Shown piece after piece: positions 10,101 to 16,651 of a stretch of 52,783 bases of DNA. Position numbers and translations under genes: made by a program. The DNA comes from Pantoea rwandensis (lineage in GTDB: Bacteria > Pseudomonadota > Gammaproteobacteria > Enterobacterales > Enterobacteriaceae), in contig NZ_MLFR01000035.1 of the NCBI RefSeq assembly GCF_002095475.1, forward strand, positions 1-52,783, written 5' to 3'. The first letter of the stretch is position 1; each line of letters opens with the position of its first letter. The notes below the pieces were generated by a model, which had not been told where the DNA came from, searched no databases, and worked only from the letters and a program-made list of their open reading frames with translations.

Positions 10101-10942
10101 AGCTCAGCCGTGGCATAGATGACGTGCAGCGGGTGACCGTTGGTCTTATTGCGAAGTGCGGTCGCAGCTTCCTGTAGCTGGCGTTCTATCTGATCTTCAT
10201 CGTTGAACCGGATCAAGAGCCTGCCTTCGTCAACCGCCTTGTGAAGGTAGGACAAGATGGCGTTCTCGGACATCGCCGGCAATGTTCGCCAATTAGCCTT
10301 AGGTGCAACTGACAAGAGATCCCTAGGCAGCTGAGTGTCGTCGACCAGCTGTGTGCCTACCAACAGAACCATGTTATCCGGGCAGGGAATAATCTGGGAG
10401 AACACATCGTCCAGCGGACGTTTGTCAGCGTTGTTAATGCGCCAGACATGGTCCAGGCCGTCAAGGACCAGTACGAACGGCTTGTCCTTAGTCTTGTAGT
10501 AGGTTGCGCACGCTTCGAGGAGGCCCCGCAGGTCACTACCAGGCGCATTAACTTCCGGATGTAACCGTTTGACTTGCGCCTCGATAGATTGCTCAACCAC
10601 GTAGCTGTTCACACGGTCTCGACCCCGCTCGGTCGTCGAGAGGAAGTAGTGGTGCCGTACCGTGGGAACCCCTGATTCAGCAAGCACTTCGCACATCGCG
10701 CTCAAGTATGTGCTCTTCCCTCGACCTGGCGGCCCTGTGAGCACGATTGTCTGCCCAGACCCGGCAACAGTGTCACATACGAATTCACGGTGAAACGTCT
10801 CGTCAGGCACCTCATATCCGAGAGGCACTACAAAATCTTCCGGCAGGGGGGCCGGCGGTATTGCCCGCAGAATAGTGCGGACTTGCTCCAGAGAAATCCA
10901 CCCTTCTGGCGGCGGAAAGTTTTTCTGAATCGACCAGTTCAA
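7136..10942 (-). CDS. Large STAND/NACHT-like NTPase, C-terminal part of a frame-broken nuclease-STAND protein
   Basis: A 1268-residue protein with Walker A GPPGRGKST (about 70-78), Walker B-type FVLVLDGLD (about 156-164) and then a very long helical-repeat region (about 330-1268), the classic signal-transduction NTPase plan of Avs-type antiphage sensors: N-terminal effector, NTPase, sensor repeats. The only start near the beginning is TTG at 10942, with no clear ribosome site, and the frame stays open upstream to the T7 tract at 10950-10956. There it meets the end of the meaningful part of the nuclease frame (203 residues). With one base fewer in the tract the two would form one protein of about 1475 residues. 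The next gene overlaps its stop. NTPase assignment is secure; Avs membership is inferred. Confidence 0.85.
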   Translation of the reverse strand: MNWSIQKNFPPPEGWISLEQVRTILRAIPPAPLPEDFVVPLGYEVPDETFHREFVCDTVAGSGQTIVLTGPPGRGKSTYLSAMCEVLAESGVPTVRHHYFLSTTERGRDRVNSYVVEQSIEAQVKRLHPEVNAPGSDLRGLLEACATYYKTKDKPFVLVLDGLDHVWRINNADKRPLDDVFSQIIPCPDNMVLLVGTQLVDDTQLPRDLLSVAPKANWRTLPAMSENAILSYLHKAVDEGRLLIRFNDEDQIERQLQEAATALRNKTNGHPLHVIYATAELEHAGRDLDSWNIERLQGDMTKEAKFYYASLWEELPPSLKDTLRLVCAFPFFWPKAAFLEISAKQGTAPPDVAKVEHLLHSSAAGLKVFHESLAVFVRSTSDYGEHIKNLMPAVAVWLEIEAPPSLRVNWLWTVQARLGNPENLIAGLTRDWIMLRLEEGYPESLFDTLLSEALVSALETNAFADAYRLAHLQSRMVGGSEFQMQSDDIARLVSFTLTLTANEGVVQEAMASRHETDILDVAALGLALQARGQTVLAETCGEETLRRFKGLSRFSNRYSTNAGSDEFQFLVDVFTRLGAIGATPETFAQLVRENNPIVWMPRARMLVENGCLDDLMGAAVSLQPDSDTSVLSDFCVRAAATAGVSIVDHDDFSKLTRTPFVAAVEAACKRTSKPLNEPIPVEWLKGNYYERKDDLNTLVHHWFFSGVHLGLCMKAEEQIDFEFVLAPSYEERKNISRFLDALSAIAAQVAECWWQREFVDFHEIFELLKPVKFRDFRQDHNASSAAKDFRAGLHRVACDIRLVSCLLFNRDDVALTETTLAAAGKSEWFDSASFRTQYAAGLLTRMSDEAAAAFVHSQRVMLDADIREETSVHLQTPLQLCGITLAHGLNVSAQELCKQVWELTTGYGHRKDPTLSNTVDAIGYLVDTSPDDARRLLSLLSPQIHHVLDYTDGKGTRHLLEVADHLLAKLSPMALVVKYEEHTHAGEWSHAENSLRIYVQQGVRDGWPLDALMRTGVHPDVQDALIQLERDGQNGAAERLRVLRECAGWDIGVLQGTSSSSSDNDSNPFTGNVTTFSPEQLDQLLVSLSASYNDKKRLLRTWYEHWDRAGHGKRLLAVLDGLLQSDEGRQKGIFELSDLAFETKRRLSGSKAAWKYLVQAQIRNGGWMRMMEREADTCKRFDMVVKHFPSRCDEFVDATTYSWFGEPELQRVAPTELMVYFYVQQGRVEDAVKFAEMMVNCVREDTRTLPLERPRWAKELDASMTMGK

Positions 10943-11558
10943 GGCGACGTTTTTTTAAGTTCGCAACTCCTTCTGGTGTACCGTGCAAGCGCAATCGTGC
11001 ATCGATCTCGTGTTCAAGTGATTCGAAACTCTTATCGCTATGAACAATCTGCAACTGCGTGAAAAAGAACTCGCATTTCTTTTCGTCGCCGAGTTCGGCG
11101 ATAACCTCTAATCGCCGTGGTTCTGGAACTTTGGATAAATCGATTTTTCCATCAGTCAGGCAAGCCTCAATATCGGCATCAGGTCGGCGATTGGTCTTCA
11201 ACGAGAGCTCTCCGACACGAGCAGAATCCAATTTAACGAAAGCGTCAAACCACTTACGCAGCATCGATCTTGATCGTTCAGTCTTACCAGTTTTCTCCAA
11301 CATCCACGCCCAGTTCAGAGTGTGTTCTGTAGGATTAGGAGTAAATTTGACCTGCTGGAGGTCAACGAGATTGTCAGAGCGTTCGGCGACGATGTCATCC
11401 AGGCCGGTCGGCGCAACAGCCTCGTCGTCGCACTCAAACTTCACTCGGATATAGCGAGAAGGCGCATCTAGCCAGTCACACAGCAGTTTCAGCCCCTGCC
11501 TGTTCTGATAGACATAGCCTGCAGCAGTGATCGCAGTATTTTTGATTTGTTCAGACAT
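10812..11558 (-). CDS. DUF4297/Cap4-like PD-(D/E)XK nuclease domain, frame-shifted from the STAND NTPase
   Basis: The first 203 residues are a Cap4/DUF4297-type endonuclease domain: AAGYVYQNRQGLKLLCDWL (about 13-31), then YIRVKFECDDEA, the active-site Asp in GLDDIV (about 52-57) and LQQVKFT (about 66-72), the (D/E/Q)XK half of the motif. After the A7 tract (T7 at 10950-10956 on the plus strand) the last 45 residues are out-of-frame sequence that overlaps the NTPase coding region. The native continuation is in the NTPase frame. In Avs-like proteins this domain degrades DNA when the STAND region senses a phage protein. Either the gene is broken, the base call in the homopolymer is wrong, or slippage restores the fusion. 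Confidence 0.8.
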   Translation of the reverse strand: MSEQIKNTAITAAGYVYQNRQGLKLLCDWLDAPSRYIRVKFECDDEAVAPTGLDDIVAERSDNLVDLQQVKFTPNPTEHTLNWAWMLEKTGKTERSRSMLRKWFDAFVKLDSARVGELSLKTNRRPDADIEACLTDGKIDLSKVPEPRRLEVIAELGDEKKCEFFFTQLQIVHSDKSFESLEHEIDARLRLHGTPEGVANLKKRRLELVDSEKLSAARRVDFSGASPHYSAGNTAGPPAGRFCSASRI

Positions 11559-11958
11559 TAAAGGACCACCTGTGTTTTGGATACTTGACCACCGCTCTCG
11601 TAGCTGACCTGCTCCCTGTCTCTGAATGGACAGGACCTCGTTTCAGGGGCATGCTTTTCAGTTATTTGAACTGGCAACTAAAAATTGCATGGCGGTTATG
11701 CAGAATACTTCACTTGATGATGCACTTACCGCACATGCACGTCCAATTCCCGTGAATGAATTCGGGTGAGAGCTTGTTCTTTATCGAAGAGCAGGGTATC
11801 GACATGACTTACCGTCAGAGTGCTACCGTTTCGCTGAACCAGATTTAAGCTAAGCAACACAACTATATTGAACACCGCCCATCTAAATTATTAGATACTT
11901 CAAGCGCTTTCAGGAATCGCTTCACAAGCTCCTTGATCCTTAAGTGTACTTAGCAATA
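11559..11958. other. Intergenic between divergent nuclease-STAND and umuDC operons
   Basis: About 400 bases that should hold the promoters of both operons. A 30-codon frame at 11756-11848 (starting MNSGESLFFIEEQG) reads like protein but has no ribosome site or neighbour support; it may be a gene fragment. Nothing else is identified. Confidence 0.35.
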
Positions 11959-11974
11959 CTGTATATAAACACAG
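11959..11974 (+). promoter_or_regulatory. LexA (SOS) box of the island umuDC operon
   Basis: CTGTATATAAACACAG fits the LexA consensus CTG-N10-CAG and also the stricter CTGT-N8-ACAG form. It lies 18 bp before the umuD start. The same 16 bases occur at 21882-21897 before the host umuD. Confidence 0.93.
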
Positions 11975-11992
11975 CTAATCAGGATCAACATC

Positions 11993-12412
11993 ATGCAATT
12001 CACCCGAGCAACCGAGATTTCTCAACCGATCATGCTTCCTCTCTTCTCTGAGAAAGTGCCCTGTGGCTTTCCGAGCCCAGCGCAGGACTATGTTGAGGAC
12101 AGACTGGATCTCAATAAATTGCTGATAAGACATCCGAGTGCCACTTACTTCATAAAAGTTAGTGGGGAGTCCATGCATGGCGCCGGTATCAGTGATGGGG
12201 ATCTTTTAGTGGTTGATCGCTCACTTTCGGCTGTACATGGCGATATTGTTATTGCTGCTGTTTCAGGTGAATTTACAGTGAAAGAACTTCGTACTCATCC
12301 TTATCTACAGCTAGTACCTCACAATCATGATTATTCTTCGATTTCATTTAAAAATTCAGAAGAATTAGAAATATTTGGAGTGGTCATTTTTAGTATTAAG
12401 GCGCATAAATAA
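11993..12412 (+). CDS. umuD: UmuD, DNA polymerase V accessory protein (island copy)
   Basis: A 139-residue S24 self-cleaving protease subunit. The cleavage site Cys24-Gly25 (PCGFPSPAQDY) and the catalytic dyad Ser60 (SGESM) and Lys97 (FTVKEL) are all present at the standard E. coli positions. RecA-stimulated cleavage gives UmuD', which joins UmuC to form the lesion-bypass polymerase Pol V. The ATG has CAGGA about 9 nt upstream and the gene ends 2 bp before umuC. It is roughly 55-60% identical by eye to the second UmuD at 21439-21861, so it is a distinct lineage rather than a recent duplicate. Confidence 0.96.
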   Translation: MQFTRATEISQPIMLPLFSEKVPCGFPSPAQDYVEDRLDLNKLLIRHPSATYFIKVSGESMHGAGISDGDLLVVDRSLSAVHGDIVIAAVSGEFTVKELRTHPYLQLVPHNHDYSSISFKNSEELEIFGVVIFSIKAHK

Positions 12413-12414
12413 TT

Positions 12415-13677
12415 ATGTTTGCTCTCGTCGACGTAAATAGTTTTTATACTTCTTGCGAAACTGTTTTTCGGCCAGACTTGCAGGGAAAGCCTATTGTCGT
12501 CGTTTCCAATAATGATGGCTGCATTATTTCTCGTTCAGCTGAAGCAAAATCCCTTGGTATAAAAATGGGTGAGCCTTTTTTTAAAATAAAAAACAATATG
12601 TATAGCTCCAAAATTTATGTATTCAGTTCTAATTATGCACTTTATGCCGATCTAAGTGAGCGAGTTATGCAAACGCTAACTGAAATGTCTCCTTCGATCG
12701 AAATTTATTCAATAGACGAAGCTTTCGTTAATTTATCTGGGGTAATGAATTGCATGCCACTAAGTTACTTCGGGCATGAAATGAGAAATAAAGTCTTTAA
12801 AAATACAGGTTTAACTGTGGGAGTTGGTATTGCGCAAACAAAAACATTAGCAAAGCTAGCTAACCATGCAGCCAAGAAATGGCGTTGTACTGGTGGCGTT
12901 GTCGACTTATCGAATATTGAACGCCAACAAAGGTTACTAGCACTTATCCCTGTTGAGGATGTCTGGGGCGTTGGTCGGAGAATTAGTAAGAAACTTAATT
13001 CAATGGGCATTAATACAGCACTTGACCTAGCTGAAAGCTCATTGTGGGTAATAAGGAAACACTTCAATGTTGTTCTCGAAAGGACTGTTCGTGAACTTCG
13101 AGGGGAACAATGCCTTGAATTAGAAGAGTTTGCACCAGCAAAACAACAGATCATCTGCAGCAGATCTTTTGGTAGCCGGATAACTCAGTATTCAGATATG
13201 CACCAAGCGATTTGTTCCTATGCAGAGAGAGCATCAGAAAAACTGCGTAGTGAGCGCCAGTTCTGTCGTTTCGTCAGTGTTTTCCTTCGTACCAGCCCAC
13301 ATGCAGATAATGAAGTATACTATGCAAATCAAGCTTCCATGAAGCTACTGACCCCTTCTAATGATACTCGTGACATTATAAATTCGGCTACAAACTCCCT
13401 GAGGAGGATATGGGTTGATGGCCATCGATATATGAAAGCTGGTGTCATGCTTGCTGATTTTTTTAGTAATGGCGTGGCGCAACTAAACTTATTTGACGAT
13501 AGTTCACCACGAAAAAATAGTGCAGCTTTAATGGAGGTTATCGATCAATTAAATAACTCAGGGAAAGGAAAGGTCTGGTTTGCAGGGCAGGGAATCGAAA
13601 AAACCTGGGCTATGAAACGGGAGATGCTTTCTCCCGCTTACACAACTCGATATTCAGACTTACCAGTGGCGAGATGA
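12415..13677 (+). CDS. umuC: UmuC, Y-family DNA polymerase V catalytic subunit (island copy)
   Basis: A full-length 420-residue translesion polymerase. Catalytic carboxylates are in MFALVDVNSFYTSCE at the start (Asp6) and in SIDEAF about residue 100. The SNNDGCIISRS motif is intact, in contrast to the disrupted host umuC. The helix-hairpin-helix part has WGVGRRISKKL, and a beta-clamp motif QLNLFD occurs near residue 358. It follows umuD with 2 bp between them and shares its LexA box. UV and SOS mutagenesis is the expected role. DNA is AT-richer than host genes, as for the rest of the island. Confidence 0.96.
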   Translation: MFALVDVNSFYTSCETVFRPDLQGKPIVVVSNNDGCIISRSAEAKSLGIKMGEPFFKIKNNMYSSKIYVFSSNYALYADLSERVMQTLTEMSPSIEIYSIDEAFVNLSGVMNCMPLSYFGHEMRNKVFKNTGLTVGVGIAQTKTLAKLANHAAKKWRCTGGVVDLSNIERQQRLLALIPVEDVWGVGRRISKKLNSMGINTALDLAESSLWVIRKHFNVVLERTVRELRGEQCLELEEFAPAKQQIICSRSFGSRITQYSDMHQAICSYAERASEKLRSERQFCRFVSVFLRTSPHADNEVYYANQASMKLLTPSNDTRDIINSATNSLRRIWVDGHRYMKAGVMLADFFSNGVAQLNLFDDSSPRKNSAALMEVIDQLNNSGKGKVWFAGQGIEKTWAMKREMLSPAYTTRYSDLPVAR

Positions 13678-13679
13678 AA

Positions 13680-13874
13680 TTATTTAGGAATGTAACTAGG
13701 GAAGTAAACAACCTCTGGTGAGTGCCACTCACGTTCACCACAGTCACGAAAATCAGCGAGAGCGTCTTCGATGACTTTCTGACTAAAATAAGGTGCATCA
13801 ACTATTATTCGCAAGCATGGATTATGTGTTCGTGATTTTTCAATAATCCCTTGCCAGAAACATCTCGATTGCAT
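13680..13874 (-). CDS. Possible small hypothetical protein (64 aa), convergent with umuC
   Basis: A frame on the minus strand from ATG 13874 (alternative GTG at 13883) ends 2 bp after the umuC stop. It contains a protein-like segment ending REWHSPEVVYFPSYIPK. No strong ribosome site is visible and no family is recognised. It could equally be a decayed gene end. Confidence 0.3.
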   Translation of the reverse strand: MQSRCFWQGIIEKSRTHNPCLRIIVDAPYFSQKVIEDALADFRDCGEREWHSPEVVYFPSYIPK

Positions 13875-13883
13875 TAATTGCAC

Positions 13884-14281
13884 CGAGCAGGTTTGTATTA
13901 AAGGAAATTAGGCGAAGCTAAACCGCCTGAGAACTCTCAGAAATAACACTCTTAGCGAGTTAGCTAAGACGGCAAAAGGAATGGAGGACTGTTATTATGG
14001 GCGGTTCGATGGCTTGAGCATCAGAAAAAGACGTTGAGCGAATGGAGGAGCCAATCCGATTACTTGAGTCTAATGATATTGAGGAGGGAGCTGTAGTTCG
14101 TCTACGCAACGATAATGAGTTTAGCCCGCTAATATGAGAACTGCTGAAAATTTTTCGCAGAATAATTCAGCATCTGGTGAGGAAATTGATGATGATATGA
14201 AAAAACTTCTAGGAGATGATTTTGGCTAAATGTGAATTTTATAATGAATGCTGCTTAATGTGGATATTTACTGCGTAGTTG
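13884..14281. other. Gene-poor region with fragments and two overlapping 31-aa ORFs
   Basis: On the plus strand the frame around 13930-14032 reads NTLSELAKTAKG then MEDCYYGRFDGLSIRKRR and stops; a second frame starting at 13997 hits a TGA after six codons and then continues to MEEPIRLLESNDIEEG. This looks like a shattered small gene. The ORF 14042-14137 (31 aa, VVRLRNDNEF) overlaps the start of ORF 14134-14229 (31 aa, ending DDDMKKLLGDDFG) in an ATATGA arrangement. These may be genuine micro-proteins or debris. No ribosome site decides it. Confidence 0.3.
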
Positions 14282-14488
14282 TTACGGTAATAGCTCCTCT
14301 GGAGGGCAGTTAAGAACAGAAGCTATTTGGTAAAGTTTTTCAACGGTTATATTGGCTTCCCCTCGTTCGATACGTCCAACATAGCTACGATCAATCCCGG
14401 TTAAAAGTGCAAGTCCTTCCTGCGAAATGCCCTGCGCAATCCGCTCTTTTTTTATCCGTTCACCCAACCTTTTGCTCAAATTTTGCAT
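14282..14488 (-). CDS. XRE-family HTH regulator (68 aa)
   Basis: A single-domain Cro/CI-type repressor. The helix-turn-helix is ISQEGLALLTGIDRSYVGRIERG (about residues 20-42), followed by ITVEKLYQIASVLNCPPEELL typical of short regulators such as restriction-modification controller proteins. The start codon region lies in a perfect 12-bp palindrome (14487-14498). It diverges from the 109-aa gene at 14580 across a 91-bp gap that holds repeated GGACTA motifs, so it probably controls that promoter. No restriction enzyme or methylase is next to it. Confidence 0.88.
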   Translation of the reverse strand: MQNLSKRLGERIKKERIAQGISQEGLALLTGIDRSYVGRIERGEANITVEKLYQIASVLNCPPEELLP

Positions 14489-14498
14489 GAAATTTCAT
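14487..14498. promoter_or_regulatory. Palindrome over the XRE start codon, possible operator
   Basis: ATGAAATTTCAT is a perfect 12-bp palindrome that includes the first bases of the XRE start codon. XRE regulators commonly bind such sites to repress their own genes; the functional role is inferred. Confidence 0.35.
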
Positions 14499-14525
14499 AA
14501 TTCCAAATTACAAAACTATCAGCAG

Positions 14526-14556
14526 TTGCGGACTAAAAATCCACGGACTATAATCC
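14526..14556 (+). promoter_or_regulatory. Promoter with operator-like repeats for the 109-aa gene
   Basis: TTGCGG (14526-14531), 17 bp spacer and a perfect TATAAT (14549-14554) form a sigma-70-type promoter ending 25 bp before the gene. GGACTA occurs twice (14530-14535 and 14545-14550), each within a GGA...TCC element (GGACTAAAAATCC and GGACTATAATCC). The second overlaps the -10, a good position for repression by the adjacent XRE protein. Confidence 0.6.
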
Positions 14557-14579
14557 TCATTTTCCTGCGGAAGTGATTT

Positions 14580-14909
14580 ATGAAGCGAATTTTAATTTTG
14601 AGAAGTAAACAGTGGTTAACTAAGGTTTACAAAGCAGCATCATCTCAGCATATGACAATGTATGAAGAAATTGAGTTTCGAAAAATAGTTACTCTTAAAA
14701 GAAATATGGCTAGAATTGAGAGGCGACATCCATGCACAGTCGATTGGCTTGATGTTGAGTTTTATGAAGGATATGCAGTAGTTCCTTGCTATGACAGAAA
14801 AGGCAGGTTTGCTTTTGATGCATTTCTATATTCTAAAGAACAGATACCTGACTGGTTAGCACTTTATTGGTGTGATCTACCTCCTGTTGATCTACACCTC
14901 GCGATGTAA
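14580..14909 (+). CDS. Hypothetical protein (109 aa), divergent from XRE regulator
   Basis: A basic N-terminal half (MKRILILRSKQWLTKVYKA, RKIVTLKRNMARIERRH) is followed by an aromatic-rich part (YAVVPCYDRKGRFAFDAFLY, DWLALYWCDLPPVDLHL). The ribosome site GGAAG lies before the ATG and a strong promoter is seen. I recognise no family. The strong promoter with overlapping operator-like repeats and an XRE gene alongside suggests tight control, as for toxins or restriction genes, but there is no sequence evidence of such a function. Confidence 0.55.
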   Translation: MKRILILRSKQWLTKVYKAASSQHMTMYEEIEFRKIVTLKRNMARIERRHPCTVDWLDVEFYEGYAVVPCYDRKGRFAFDAFLYSKEQIPDWLALYWCDLPPVDLHLAM

Positions 14910-15255
14910 ATAACGATTTATTAATTCATAAGAGAAGCTAGCCAAGAATATAATTCCCCACCCAAATTATCATCAGGTTCGGCTGCAAAACAGAATAAGG
15001 GGGTTTACCCCGTTAACTCTGACGAAAAACTGGATTGAGAACGTCACTCTAAATATTTATTGACTATCTATAATTTGTTAGCGCTGCATGGGGTATATTA
15101 TCAACTACATATATCCGCACTAGGGGCTGCTAAAACAGCCATAACTGTGCATTAGTAATAGGGATTAACATTATCTTTGTAATGATTATGGTTCATATAT
15201 AAGATAAATGAGTATCTAAGCAGCATTACTGATGTTCAACAGAATAATCATCATC
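14910..15255. other. Intergenic, no gene recognised
   Basis: About 350 AT-rich bases between the 109-aa gene and the terminator of the convergent 83-aa gene. A GGGG-TTTA-CCCC mini-hairpin (about 15000-15010) and a GGCTG/CAGCC hairpin near 15126-15141 are visible but lack U tracts. Confidence 0.4.
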
Positions 15256-15281
15256 AAAAAAAGCCGAGCATCTACCCGACT
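15256..15281 (-). terminator. Rho-independent terminator of the 83-aa gene
   Basis: On the minus strand an 8-bp stem (AGTCGGGT with GCTCGGCT, three G-U pairs, loop AGAT) is followed by seven U residues. The stem pairs fully only as minus-strand RNA, which fits the gene ending at 15319. Confidence 0.7.
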
Positions 15282-15318
15282 TTATTTATTTAAATACGAC
15301 TGTTAATATTTTCTGTCG

Positions 15319-15570
15319 TTACCAGTAAAAAATCTGAGGTAAACAGTCACGCATCCAGAGTAAACTTTCCGGGTCCTGGCCCTCTATTATGCGAGAGAGA
15401 TTCTGCCGGTCGTTGGCCCTGCGCCTCTTGGTTGTATGCATACGGTTCCACCACGCAGGGGACTTATTGTAAAAAGCCCGCATGCTGGGGTAGCGATCAT
15501 ACTGCTTAAGATTATGTGGTTTTGGGGTGCCGTCAGGAGCTCGATCCTTTCGGGTGTTAAACGTGCTCAT
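15319..15570 (-). CDS. Hypothetical protein (83 aa)
   Basis: The ATG at 15570 is preferred over one at 15582 because GAGGA sits 6 nt before it. The protein is basic and aromatic (NTRKDRAPDGTPKPHNL, SPAWWNRMHTTKRRRA, ending QIFYW). A clean terminator follows and an inverted repeat covers its leader, so it is a well-formed single-gene unit. I do not recognise a family. Confidence 0.6.
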   Translation of the reverse strand: MSTFNTRKDRAPDGTPKPHNLKQYDRYPSMRAFYNKSPAWWNRMHTTKRRRANDRQNLSRIIEGQDPESLLWMRDCLPQIFYW

Positions 15571-15581
15571 ATCATTCCTCA

Positions 15582-15597
15582 TAAGTAAAATTACTTA
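15582..15597. promoter_or_regulatory. Inverted repeat in the leader of the 83-aa gene
   Basis: TAAGTAAAATTACTTA consists of perfect 7-bp arms (TAAGTAA/TTACTTA) around AA. It lies 12 bp before the chosen start codon, so it could be an operator or overlap the -10 region (TTACTTAT on the coding strand). Confidence 0.35.
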
Positions 15598-15749
15598 CAA
15601 GGTGTCTAGTACATTTACGTCTTTCTTTTTGATGATCATTTTATCTTTTTCTCGAAATCAGTTTATGCATTTTATTGGGATGATTCGTGCTTAACCCGCT
15701 AAAAAATCAGTAGCCTTCAGTGTTAGGTACGAGTTTGATTTGTTCCGAA

Positions 15750-16230
15750 TCGGTATCGTAAAACACATCCTATGCGTTTTCTACCTGTTCATAAGAGAGT
15801 TCACTTTCGCGGCTGGTATCTTCAACGGTGTGTCCTACCTCGGTCATGGAGCTGCTTAGCGCGGCAAGTACGTTACCATTTATCCAGTCTGCTGCTAACT
15901 TCGATGGCATCAGACGATTCAATGCCCGCACTCTTTATAGTACAACGCCCAATCATTAATGACGTTTTGGGCATGAAGTACACCGCTGAACCAATGCTCC
16001 TTCATGCATCACCCTGAACGAGGCCGTTAAAACTATCAATTAATTCGTTCTGACTTGGCTTACTCGGTTGGATTAAGTGCAAGCCCACACCATGCTCAAA
16101 GGCTCACTGGTCTAGCGCACGGTAGGAAAATTCTGGGCACTATAGTCAGTTCTCATCGTGGCCGGAAAGCCGCAGTGACCTGCTCGCTGTAAAAGGCCCG
16201 AATGATAAGCCCCAATGACATCGACTGCTA
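15750..16230 (-). pseudogene. Decayed IS3-family transposase (orfB) remnant
   Basis: On the minus strand, pieces of an IS3-family DDE transposase can be read across several frameshifts and stops: TDYSAQNFPTVR, then LHLIQPSKPSQNELIDSFNG and, after a frameshift, EHWFSGVLHAQNVINDW. These match the C-terminal catalytic part of the family (typically HLIQPGKPxQNAxIESFNG then EHWF and the final Glu region). The N-terminal half is missing and no terminal repeats were found, so it is an old, inactive copy. Boundaries are approximate. Confidence 0.85.
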
Positions 16231-16237
16231 ATAGAGC

Positions 16238-16651
16238 CTATCTACGGGGCTTGCAAGAAATGGAAATCACTTCCCCACTACCTGCTGCCTTCAACTCGGC
16301 TATTTCGAACAACAAGCGTTGATTTACAGAAGCAATTCGGGCCAGATCCTCTAAGAGTTGGTCGTTCTCTGCACGGAGCACCCTGTTTTTTTCCTTTTCA
16401 GCCAACAGCGCCTGATGTTTCGAATCACGCTGGGCGCGCACTGACTTACCCATGAGAATGCGGATTCTCTCCGCCACCGCTGGGTAGGTGTTATGAATGA
16501 GTCCGGGTGTAACGCCCGCTGCTCGGGCAACCAAAGTGATGGAAATCTTTTCGTTACCTTCTACAAGGCCATTAATGACTTTATCAAGAACATCTAGTGT
16601 GTTTGACCGTGAACGGACAAGAGTCTGCCGCTTAATGGACTTCATCGCCAT
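16238..16651 (-). CDS. TnpC/DUF6262-like accessory transposition protein (137 aa)
   Basis: The start at 16651 has GAGG 6 nt upstream and overlaps the end of the preceding recombinase gene by 20 bp; a longer frame reaches 16675. An HTH region of TetR-like look (ISITLVARAAGVTPGLIHNTYPAVAERIR, about 35-63) precedes a long coiled coil (about 70-127, AEKEKNRVLRAENDQLLEDLARI). This HTH plus coiled-coil plan is that of Tn554 TnpC and of DUF6262 proteins, which accompany tyrosine-recombinase sets and affect the orientation and efficiency of transposition. It is the last gene of the recombinase operon. Confidence 0.7.
   Translation of the reverse strand: MAMKSIKRQTLVRSRSNTLDVLDKVINGLVEGNEKISITLVARAAGVTPGLIHNTYPAVAERIRILMGKSVRAQRDSKHQALLAEKEKNRVLRAENDQLLEDLARIASVNQRLLFEIAELKAAGSGEVISISCKPRR

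Noticed and set aside
7136..10942. NTPase as an independent gene starting at TTG 10942
   Set aside because: No ribosome site, and the frame is open upstream to the A7 tract where it joins the nuclease smoothly; kept as a frame-broken fusion.
14282..14488. Restriction-modification controller call for the XRE gene
   Set aside because: No methylase or endonuclease gene adjacent; kept as a generic XRE regulator.
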